A model generated the notes under the pieces. The model did not search any database. It saw only the letters and a program-made list of their open reading frames with translations, and was not told the origin of the DNA. From an uncultured Lachnospiraceae bacterium (lineage in GTDB: Bacteria; Bacillota; Clostridia; Lachnospirales; Lachnospiraceae), in assembly GCA_910586585.1 (NCBI GenBank), contig CAJUKA010000174.1, forward strand, positions 1 through 6,871: a stretch of 6,871 nt of DNA, written 5' to 3'. Shown piece after piece: positions 1-6,871 of this stretch; position 1 is the first letter of the stretch; each line of letters opens with the position of its first letter. The position numbers and the translations under genes are program-made.

Positions 1-1740
1 CCAGGAATATGCGTCGAAGGTCCCTTTTGTGACATAGCGGTAGATTGCCACCTCGTCATTCTCGTTGCCCTGCCTTACGCCACGCCCTTCCCGCTGCTCA
101 ATGCTTGAGGGCTTCCACGGGCAGTCCACATGGTGCATTGCCGTGATGTGCGCCTGCACGTTTACGCCTGTCCCGCACTGGTCTGTCGAGCCGATCAGAA
201 TTTTCTTCTTGCCGCTCCGCATATCCCTGAAAAGCGCCTCCCGCTGTGCGTCGGTCTTTGCATCGTGTATAAAAGCGATTTCTTCTGCCGGGATTCCCTG
301 CTTTACCAGTTCGGTTTTCAGATAGTTGTAAATGTCAAACTGCCCGCCGTTCTTGATGCGCTCTGCCCAGTCCGGCGTCCATGTGGCTTTGGGAGTGCCG
401 ATGTCCGAAAAAATAAGCTGGCAGCCGATTTTACCGTCCTTATTTCCGGCAAAATATTCGGCTGCCACGTTCGCTGCTACCTTATTCAGTTTCCCGTCCG
501 GGTTATTCGGCGCATCCAGTTCCAGAAGCCTTGCGTCTGTCCCCAAAAGCCTTGCCTCCCCTGTGATTTTCAGGAAATTGTCAACACTGGGATCAACGCC
601 GCCGTTATGGATTGCCTCTGCACGTTTCGCAAATTCCTCCATGATCTGCTTCACATACCAGTCCGGCTCACTCTCCACAATAATCGGCTTTCCGCTCCTT
701 AATGCGGGTACGGGAAGGTTCAGCATGTCGGGTGTCTGCACATCCGCCACCTCACGGAAGGAAGTCATAAGCTCCGGCACGTTTGTGAACTTGTTGAAAC
801 GGCTCTTAAAGCGGAAACCGCTGCCCTCCACTGTCAGTTCCAGTGCGGTTGTCACTTCCCCGAAGTTTGACGCCCATGAGTCAAAATGGTAAATCCCCAT
901 CCGTTCCAGTGTCCTTTTCTGCAGATAAAGCTGCATGACATACAGCTCACACATGGTATTGCTCACGGGTGTTCCGGTTGCGAACACGATTCCCCTGCCG
1001 TCATTGATTTCATCAAGGTACTGGCATTTCAGGTACATATCCATCGCCTTTTTTGAACCTGTGCTGGATATGCCCGACACGTTGTTGATTTTTGAGAAGA
1101 TCGACAAATTTTTAAAATGATGCGCCTCGTCCACCATTACCGAATCAATGCCGAGTTCCTCAAATGTTATCAGGTCATCCTTGCTGCTTTCATCTGTCAG
1201 TGCCTTTAACTGTTCGTCCAGTTTTTTCTTCTGTGCCTCCATCTGCTTGATGGTCCACTGTTCCCCGTTTTCCGACTTGATTTCATCAATCGCATAGGAG
1301 ATTTCCTGTATCTGATCTTCAAGCATACGCTCTTTGCGCTCTTTTGAGATCGGTATCTTCTCGAACTGCGAGTGCGACATGATAATGCAGTCATAGTCCC
1401 CGGTTGCAATGCGGGACACAAACTGTTTCCTCCTGCTTTTCTCAAAGTCACGCTCCGTTGCGACAAGGATATTGGCGGACGGGTATAGGCGCATAAATTC
1501 CCCTGCTGTCTGCCCCACAATGGATTTCGGCACTACAATGACATTTTTGTTGGCAAGACCGAGCCGCCGCTGTTCCATACATGCCGCCATCATGGTAAAT
1601 GTTTTCCCTGCCCCTACACAGTGCGCTAACAGGGTGTTGCCTCCGAGAAGGACTCTTGCGATTGCGTTTTTCTGGTGGTCACGCAGCTTGATTTCCGGGT
1701 TCATGCCGGGGAATGTCAGGTGTGAGCCGTCGTATTCCCG
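1..1740 (-). other. SNF2/DEAH-type superfamily 2 helicase domain
   Basis: Residues 1711-2290. IKLRDHQKNAIAR (1727-1739) is the Q-motif-like entry, and LLAHCVGAGKTFTM (1747-1760) is motif I. NVIVVPKSIVGQ (1775-1786) is motif Ia. VMVDEAHHFKNL (1911-1922) is motif II, and FATGTPVSNT (1963-1972) is motif III. CQLIFSDIGTP (2150-2160) begins the second RecA lobe. ILIGSTDQCGTGVNVQ (2224-2239) is motif V, and IEQREGRGVRQGN (2257-2269) is motif VI with likely arginine fingers R2263 and R2266. A charged, probably coiled-coil insertion separates motifs Ia and II. All ATPase residues are intact. The reading frame leaves the window just after motif VI, so the C-terminal extension is not seen. SNF2-type enzymes usually translocate on duplex DNA rather than unwind it. 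Confidence 0.93.
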
Positions 1741-4700
1741 CAGGCGGATATTGTTGAATGTCTCATTATAATAATCCACATATTTCTGCCGCCGTTCCTG
1801 ATCCTTGAATATCCAGCTTTTAAAAGCCTCCTTCATCTGGTTCTGCTTTTCCCTTGCCAGCATTGTTTCTTTCTTATTTACCTCATAGTGGTACTTTCCT
1901 CCCCCGTCATCTATCCTGTCACGGACTGTAACCGTTCGCAGGTTTAAGGTTTCCTCAAAAATAGAATAGGCGTCAATCCGCTTTGTGCCGTAAGTCTCTG
2001 TCGCAGCAACGGAATGGTTGTCCATGCTTTTTTTATCTATGAACCAGTTCATGTTGTATCGGTTAAGTTTTACCTGTATTCCCGAATTTGTGTACTGTGA
2101 ACGTACCGCCCTTGCCCGGAATGGTGTTTTCACCAGCTCGTAAATGAACTGCTCATAATCCTCCGGCTCAATCCATGTGGTTCCGATGCGCACATCTATT
2201 TCAGACGCATCAAGACGCTCCGGCTGTACGCTTTTCAATGCTTCTGCATTGGCGCCGAACAGCTCCGGGTTCTCCCTCTGGTAAGCCTCCGCAATCCTTA
2301 ACTTGTCACGGACGTTGCCGGACAGGTATTCATCCGCTGTTTTCCATCCCATATTTAAGTTGTCGGGGTTGTATTCCGTAGGTTCCAGATAGACAAGCCC
2401 CTCAAGGTCTTTTAAGAGTACGGAGCGTTTTACTTCCGCCATGTCCTTCGGCGGAATGCTGCCCTCCGCATCCGGTGAAAGGGCGCTGCCTTCCGGCAGG
2501 CTTTCCGTTTCTTTGCTGATGTCCGGCTCATAGATGCTTAACATGAACGGGATATTGACTGCCCCGAACTCGTTGACGGATACGTTCAGCGCCTCCACCG
2601 CTGTTTCCACACGCTCCACCTGATTCTTCGCACGGATTGTCTGTTTGTAGAACATATCTGCCTTTTCCACCTTCCCGTCCTCGTCCACGACTTCGAGGGA
2701 GCATAAAAGGGGATAATCCGCATCGTCACGGAACGCCTGGCTGCTGCCCCTCCCGGTCAGCGGACCGTATTTTTTCACATAGGTGTCATACTTATCGTTT
2801 AATAATTTCTGCTGTGCCGCCAGTTCCTCACTGCTGCACCCTTCCGTCTGGATAAAGATAAGCTGCCTTGTGATGGTGCGGATCTCATGCATGAACCGTA
2901 TGCGTTCCTCTGCCGTCGCCGACACTTCCTTGCGGTACATGACGGAATTTTCACGGTAGTAGAGTTTTCCGTCCACAAAGGTATAGGTGTAATTCTTCAC
3001 GTCCGGGTCAGCCTCTATGATGTCCTCCGTCTTTTCTTCTTCCCCCGCAAGCTCCGCCACATCGGTAATCCTGCCGGAAAGCTGCCCGACTGCCGTTTTC
3101 AGCGCTTCTTTTAAGTCAAAGTTTTCATCATGATTGACGCAGCTTGTATACTTGCTGCCGTTCCCAAACATACGGGTGTCATATTCCATTGTGCCGAGCA
3201 TCATTTCCGGATGCCCCGCAAAATAGGAATTGATGGCAATGCCATCCTCCGTCCTGCCAAGATGCACCCATTCCGGCTCCGACACAATCTTGCGCTCCCT
3301 TTTCTGAAGAAAGATAATGTCGCTTGTGACATCGGTTCCCGCACTATCCTTAAATGCGGTGCTGGGGAGACGTACTGCCCCAAGAAGCTCCGCCCGTTCC
3401 GCAATGTATTTCCTTACCGAAGGGTTTGCCTTGTCAAGCGTTCCCTTGCTTGTGATGAACGCCACAATGCCGCCCGGTCTGACCTTATCCAGTGTCTTTG
3501 CAAAAAAATAATCATGGATACGGAAATTGTGTTTTGAATATTTTGCATCATAGAGCTTGTAGTCCCCGAACGGCACGTTGCCCACCGCAACATCAAAAAA
3601 ATTATCGGGGTACTGTGTTTCCTCAAAGCCTCTTATCTTTATCTGTGCTTTCGGATATAGCAGCTTTGCGATCCGTCCGCTGATGTCGTCCTTTTCCACG
3701 CCGTAAAGTTTGCTTTCCTGCATGGATTCCGGCAGCGTCCCAAAAAAATGACCGACGCCAAGCGCCGGCTCTAAAATGCTGCCTTTCTGGAACCCGAATT
3801 TTTCCAGTGCCCCGTAGACTGCCTGTGTGATGACAGGGGAAGTATAAAATGCCGTGTTGACGGTTTCCCTTGCATCCTCATACTCCGATGTGGAAAGGAG
3901 GTCTTTCAGTTCTGCATATTCTTTCTGCCAGCCCTCATTCTTTTCGTCAAATGCCTGCGGTATGCCGCCCCACCCCACATAACGGGCAAGTGTCTTTTGT
4001 TCCTCCGGCGTGGCGTTCCTGCCCTCATGTTCGATCTGCTTTAACAGCCGGATTGCCTCCACGTTCCACTGGTATCTTGTTTTCTGTCCGCCTTTAGGAA
4101 GTTCTTCGTCCTCAAAATGGAAATTTCCCCTGCGCTGCCTGTCTTTGAGGTTTTTTACCTTATCCTCAAACTGTTTTTCCAGAGCAGATTTCCTCTCATA
4201 AGGCGTTCTGGCATATTCTGCCGTATATTCATTGATTCTCCGCTGTATGACAAACGATTTTGCCCGTATCAAATATTCCATGATGGAATAAAGCTGTTCG
4301 TAGGTTACAGAAAATTTTTTCCGCTCCCCGTCCTGTGTCTTTAAGTCCGCCACAAAAGAATTCCTGCTCTGCACATACTCCACCAGACCGTAGGCATTGT
4401 TATGGTACGCCTTCGTCTGCTCCTTATCGTTCATGTGGTTTATGGTGCGGTTCAGGAAATACAGCTTATCCTCTTTTGCCAGGCTGCTTTCTGACACCAT
4501 CTGCAAAAACGGCTGGTACGGCGTGACTGCGGAACATTTCGTCAGATAGATTTCCAGTGCGTCACGCAGGTCCCCGTCCATTGCCTCCACCTGCCGCAGC
4601 GCCTCCGGGAACAGACTGCCCGGAGCGGGCTTTGCCACGCTCCCGTCAGTATTAAGGATTTCCCCCTCCACACGCTCTGCCGTTTCCGGCATCCGGGGTA

Positions 4701-6870
4701 TATCTTCCTGTCCGTTTTCCTGCTGTATGACAGGTGTTTCCTCCTGCACGTTTTCCTCTGTCTGCGGCGTTTCCGGTATTTCTTCCGTAACTTCCTGCTG
4801 TTTTGGTTCTTCCCGGATTTCCTCTGTCTGCCCGTCAATACTGACTGCCTCAAAGTCCGGCTCCTGCCGCATACGTTCCTTATACTCATGGTAAATCTCC
4901 ATAAACCACGGCATTGCGGCAAACGCCTCCGGCGCTTCTTTGAACCGCTCAAATATCCCCTCTGTCAGATAGTCATTTTTCTCTATCATGTGCAGGATCA
5001 GGTCAGCACAGTAACGGTAATCCACCCGCTGTTCCCCTTTTGTTCCGTCTGCCCGTGGGTAGGAGATTTCAATGCCGTCCCTGTCCCGGCTGATTTTGCA
5101 CTTGCCATAGGAATTGTTCATATACTCCGACATGAAGAAGCCTTCCCTCTGCTCTCCATACACGCTTGCAAGGAACCCCGCCTTACTCTCCATGTTTAAG
5201 TTCGTGGTAAAAATGTCATAGATTAAAGTCTTAACGGAAATATACTGGATTTCCTCATTGAAATATGCCTTTAACGGCTCCAGCCAGAGGTTTTCTTCCT
5301 TCTTTTCTGTTTCTGCGGGTACAGCCTGCGCCATGTCAGATGTTATCCTGCGGATAGTTTCTGTCTTGTCCGGGTTATGGCTTGAAAACCTGTCATGCTC
5401 AAGCTGCATCTGTACCTGAAACGTAAGCTTGCTATCCCTGCGGATTTCGCCAAACTCAAGCACTTCCTCAAACAGATAGTCGTAAAACTGCCTGCCGTGC
5501 CATACGGTTTCCCCGTCGCTTGCAATGACTTCATCATAAGCATCATCCCATGTTACTTCCAACCGCTCCTGCAGACCTTTGGCTTCAAGGACTTCCTGTA
5601 TCGTGTCCAGACGGTTTTGCTGATGCCGTCCTGCATCCTCCGAAAGATATTTGTCCGTATCTTCTTTTAAAATCTCTATCCACGATACAGCAGAATTTTC
5701 TTTCAACATACTGTCGATTTCAGAATAAGGCGCATCTGTCTGATATACACCATCGGCTATCATGCTCTCCACATAAGCCGCACAGTCCCACCAGTCAAGC
5801 TCCGTTTTCCATTTCGTGCCATTCCCATCGTAATATTCAATGAAAATACCCTCATGTGTCTGCTCAATGTTGCATCTGCCGTATTCATTTTCAAAGTTGT
5901 TTGATATGCTGGCTGCATAAGGGTTTCTGCAGAACATCCTTTCAATGAACTGCACTTTGTCACTCATGGGCAGTTCTTTCGTGAATACCTCATATAACAG
6001 CATGTTCGGGATCGGACTCCAGAAACTTTTCTGGAAAAATTCATCCATAACCTCCTGCCACACCGCCGCTGATACCTTGTCGGGATCAAATTCCTTTGGC
6101 GGGGTATAATATTCCCCTGTCATGATCAGCGCACCCAGTTCACGCTCTATGGCTTTCCAGTTGACATAGCCCTCCTTTTCCGTTCCGCCCTCACGCCACT
6201 GGAAGCGGAGTCCTTTTGAAGAAAAGGTGTCATATCCGTGCAGCCCGTCCCCTTCAAGGGGCCATCCTGCACCGCCCTGTCCGTATTCCCTGCGGATTGC
6301 CTTTACCCGTTCTCCCGAATCGGAAATATCCTGAAATGCCGCATAAATGCGTTTTTTGCTCCCTGAATACACGCCGCCACGCATAAGCACCTGTTTTACA
6401 TACTCATGCGGAACGGTAAGCGCCTGTTCCGGCTTCTGGTAGGAATATTCTTCCGGCAGTTTCATATCCCCATTTTGGGCAATCAAAAAGGAAGCCTGTT
6501 CATAGCTTCCTTTCTGCGTATCAGAACTCCCTAAAGAGTTGATCTCGTTCAGTTCCTGCTCGATTTCCCGGTCAAGTTCTGCTTGCCTTATATTCTGCTG
6601 TTCACTGTCCCCTGTCTGTTGTCCGCTTTCCTCTAATGGAACTTCATCACTACTTCGTTCATCACGATTTCCTCTGCCTGCATCCTCGCCTGCTGCCGTA
6701 GCTGCCACATCTCCATTGTCGAGTTTTTGTCCTTCGGCGGGTTGTTTTTCAGATAGCTGTTCTCCAGCCCGTCCATCATCTGGTTCGCCTCGTCCTCCAC
6801 TTCCTGCATCTTCTCTGCCAGTTTCCCGAACCTCTTTAACGTCCGGTATCTGTCGTTGTGGTTCTCTTTC
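1..6870 (-). CDS. Giant DNA methyltransferase-SNF2 helicase fusion of a conjugative element, partial at both ends
   Basis: One uninterrupted frame of 2290 codons, with neither its start nor its stop in the window. Domains in order: hydrophilic lead-in (about 1-150); repeat-bearing N-terminal region (about 151-870); Glu/Gln/Pro-rich linker (about 671-735); N6-adenine-type methyltransferase (about 930-1190: GWGG at 966-969, FYTSP at 1008-1012, EPALGVGHF at 1034-1042, NVPF at 1098-1101); unassigned central region (1191-1710); SNF2-type helicase (Walker A GAGKT 1753-1757, DEAH 1914-1917, ATGTPVSN 1964-1971, STDQCGTGVN 2228-2237, QREGRGVRQGN 2259-2269). Relatives in Firmicutes ICEs run to 2000-3000 residues and continue well beyond the FDAYSW at the left edge, so a C-terminal part is missing. 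No signal peptide or membrane segment is visible, so it is probably cytoplasmic. By family it should bind and remodel DNA using ATP and may methylate adenine; an antirestriction or transfer role is inference. The first in-frame ATG (6465) has no convincing ribosome binding site, and coding-like sequence precedes it, so I left the 5' end open. Both enzymatic cores look intact. Identity of the class is secure; the exact function is not. Confidence 0.95.
1741..3300 (-). other. Central connecting region of the giant protein, function unassigned
   Basis: Residues 1191-1710 lie between the methyltransferase and the helicase. Family-like stretches are EWVHLGRTEDGIAINSYF followed by PEMMLGTM (1199-1228), LLNDKYDTYVKKYGPL (about 1276-1291), and WKTADEYLSGNVRDKLRIAE (about 1505-1524). 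The last two resemble segments conserved, from memory, in large phage and ICE methylase-helicases. An acidic patch (GEEEKTEDIIEADPD, about 1256-1270) sits near the start. I see no catalytic motif of a third enzyme and no zinc-binding cysteine cluster. A target-recognition or DNA-binding role would fit its position but is conjecture. Confidence 0.7.
3301..4083 (-). other. N6-adenine-type DNA methyltransferase domain
   Basis: Residues about 930-1190 of the giant protein. A lead segment (TPEEQKTLARYVGWGGIPQAFD, residues 954-975) carries the GWGG signature of the conjugative-element and phage methylase family. It is followed by NTAFYTSP (1005-1012), which corresponds to the AdoMet-binding motif X region. 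Motif I is EPALGVGHFFG (1034-1044). LYGVEKDD (1055-1062) supplies the acidic residue expected to bind the AdoMet ribose. Motif IV is GNVPFGDY (1097-1104), where N-P-P-F/Y would be canonical. DYFFAKTLDKVRPGG and VAFITSKGTLDK follow, and the domain closes with AGTDVTSDIIFLQKRER (1177-1193), typical of type I-like adenine methylases. All core elements are present; whether it methylates, and which site, cannot be read from sequence. Confidence 0.9.
4267..4512 (-). repeat. Possible diverged repeat R4 after the acidic linker
   Basis: Residues 787-868 match R3 at an offset of 239 with no gap, but only 13 of 82 positions are identical. Those matches fall largely on landmark positions: L797, K802, F805-L806, N825 with YG (827-828), DG (847-848), V855, Y857 and the closing Ile 868. 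It sits between the Glu/Gln/Pro linker and the methyltransferase. It may be a degenerate member of the same family; the conserved Cys-Ala and Gly-Thr-Lys are missing. Confidence 0.4.
4666..4860 (-). other. Acidic Glu/Gln/Pro/Thr-rich linker in the giant protein
   Basis: Residues about 671-735 are low-complexity and hydrophilic, with runs such as EEIREEPKQQEVTEEIPETP and many Val/Pro/Glu repeats, and almost no aromatic residues. It separates the R1-R3 region from R4 and the methyltransferase. It is most likely a disordered tether between independently folded halves. The frame is continuous across it, so it is not a frameshift scar. Confidence 0.75.
4984..5229 (-). repeat. Internal protein repeat R3 (82 residues)
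   Basis: Residues 548-629 form the partner of R2, offset by 258 residues with no gap needed. They carry the same landmarks: LIYDIFT (549-555), L-x-M (558-560), K563, F566, YGKCKI (588-593), DGIEISY (598-604), DGTK (608-611), VDY (616-618), CA (621-622) and MI (628-629). The gap-free spacing of conserved Tyr-Gly, Gly-Ile, Gly-Thr-Lys and Cys-Ala pairs makes chance unlikely. The segment between R2 and R3 (about 372-547) does not share the pattern. Confidence 0.7.
5758..6003 (-). repeat. Internal protein repeat R2 (82 residues)
   Basis: Residues 290-371 align without a gap to R3 (548-629), with 26 of 82 identical positions by hand count. Shared landmarks are L-x-Y near the start, FT (296-297), L-x-M (300-302), K305, F308, YG-x-C-x-I (330-335), GI-x-I-x-Y (341-346), GTK (351-353), D359, CA (363-364) and the closing MI (370-371). 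The pattern suggests an N-terminal helical pair followed by a small beta sheet and a final helix. The function is unknown. The DNA copies are not similar enough for recent duplication, so this is an old event. Confidence 0.7.
6124..6360 (-). repeat. Possible first copy (R1) of the N-terminal protein module
   Basis: Residues 171-249 of the giant protein follow the outline of the clearer copies R2 and R3 with gaps. There is an early aromatic pair (Y176, F179), a Gly-rich stretch after REYG (195-197) through GQGGAG, then KGLRFQW (219-225) in place of the xGIxIxY strand, and a closing Val-x-Trp (236-238) followed by a helix ending in Leu-Ile. From memory, similar REYG-GxGG segments occur in related ICE methylase-helicases upstream of the methylase. 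Membership in the repeat family is an inference from pattern, weaker than for R2 and R3. Confidence 0.4.
6485..6513 (-). terminator. Terminator-like hairpin inside the start of the giant frame
   Basis: On the minus strand a perfect 9-bp inverted repeat, AAAGGAAGC and GCTTCCTTT with a 9-base loop, is followed directly by more T residues, giving a run of five. It lies about 120 bases after the upstream gene's TAG and just before the first in-frame ATG of the giant frame (6465). This is the shape of a weak intrinsic terminator or attenuator. Only four of nine pairs are G-C and the site lies within open frame, so it may have no function. Confidence 0.3.
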
Positions 6871-6871
6871 A
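6633..6871 (-). CDS. 3' end of an unrecognised upstream gene (78 codons visible)
   Basis: This frame is one base off the giant frame. It enters at the window edge and ends at TAG (6635-6633). I do not recognise the protein. The visible C-terminus is hydrophilic and probably helical, with many Glu, Lys, Gln and Met residues; recognisable stretches are KRFGKLAEKMQEVEDEA and MWQLRQQARMQAEEIVMNEV. About four in five of its codons end in G or C, like the giant gene further downstream, whereas the giant frame read over the same bases has only about one in four. That contrast says this frame has been under protein-coding selection. It lies immediately upstream of, and in the same direction as, the methylase-helicase, so the two are probably in one conjugation operon. 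Two readings remain: a separate gene whose end overlaps the next, or the original N-terminal part of the giant protein cut off by a one-base frameshift near 6650-6600. A chance open frame is less likely. Confidence 0.6.
   Translation of the reverse strand, partial: KENHNDRYRTLKRFGKLAEKMQEVEDEANQMMDGLENSYLKNNPPKDKNSTMEMWQLRQQARMQAEEIVMNEVVMKFH

Noticed and set aside
130..892. Plus-strand open frames of 190 and 186 codons, and many shorter plus-strand ones across the window
   Set aside because: They lie wholly antisense to the helicase or N-terminal domains, overlap one another, have no recognisable motifs and are Cys/Pro/Ser/Arg-rich as expected of reverse-frame reading of a gene with G/C-rich third positions.
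1206..1520. Minus-strand 104-codon open frame inside the helicase
   Set aside because: It overlaps motifs Ia to II of the helicase in another frame, where the giant frame clearly encodes conserved family sequence.
4666..4860. Low-complexity stretch as a DNA tandem repeat
   Set aside because: The protein is Glu/Gln/Pro-rich but the DNA has no regular repeat unit; it is a compositional linker.
4542..4952. Minus-strand 136-codon open frame, very rich in Arg, Lys and Ser
   Set aside because: It is an out-of-frame reading of the linker region of the giant gene; its basic low-complexity composition is the shadow of Glu/Gln codons, and the giant frame is continuous there.
6463..6465. ATG at 6465 as the true start of the giant protein
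   Set aside because: The GGGG before it is only two bases away, too close for a ribosome binding site, and the frame upstream (DREIEQELNEI, YEQASFLI) looks like real protein with G/C-rich third positions. It cannot be fully excluded.
6723..6750. Possible -1 recoding sites (AAA-AAC codon pairs) that could join the upstream frame to the giant frame
   Set aside because: The heptamers read G-AAA-AAC and C-AAA-AAC, not the canonical X-XXY-YYZ type, and no clear stimulatory structure was seen by eye. A simple overlap or mutation explains the data as well.

Overview
The window is protein-coding on the minus strand from end to end. It is dominated by one very large open frame, 2290 codons without a stop, that enters at the right edge and leaves at the left edge, so neither its start nor its stop is visible. 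Residue numbers below count from the codon whose first base is 6870; residue n starts at base 6873-3n. The protein joins an N6-adenine-type DNA methyltransferase domain (about residues 930-1190) to an SNF2/DEAH-type helicase (about 1711 to the edge). A long N-terminal half carries several copies of a degenerate module of about 82 residues. This is the architecture of the giant methylase-helicase proteins of conjugative elements (ICEs) of gut Clostridia, and it resembles the phage P1 DarB class of antirestriction proteins. The family match rests on remembered motifs, not a search. The host is probably a Lachnospiraceae-like Firmicute carrying an integrative conjugative element, judged from the protein family, a near-balanced base composition and G/C-rich third codon positions.

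Layout in the direction of transcription, right to left: (1) 6871-6633, the 3' end of an upstream gene in a different frame, ending in TAG, while the giant frame is also open across the same bases; (2) about 6632-6420, a hydrophilic lead-in containing a hairpin followed by T residues; (3) 6360-4267, the repeat-bearing N-terminal region, interrupted by a Glu/Gln/Pro-rich linker; (4) about 4083-3301, the methyltransferase; (5) 3300-1741, a central region of unassigned function; (6) 1740-1, the helicase, with motifs I, II, III, V and VI all visible.

The most likely role, by inference from the family, is to act on element DNA around transfer, remodelling it and modifying it or guarding it against restriction in the new host. 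The points most worth a second look are the unexplained 5' end (a long out-of-frame overlap, or a frameshift), the internal 82-residue duplication, and the N-V-P-F form of the methyltransferase catalytic motif. There are no RNA genes, CRISPR arrays, insertion sequences or non-coding stretches over 300 bases that I can support.
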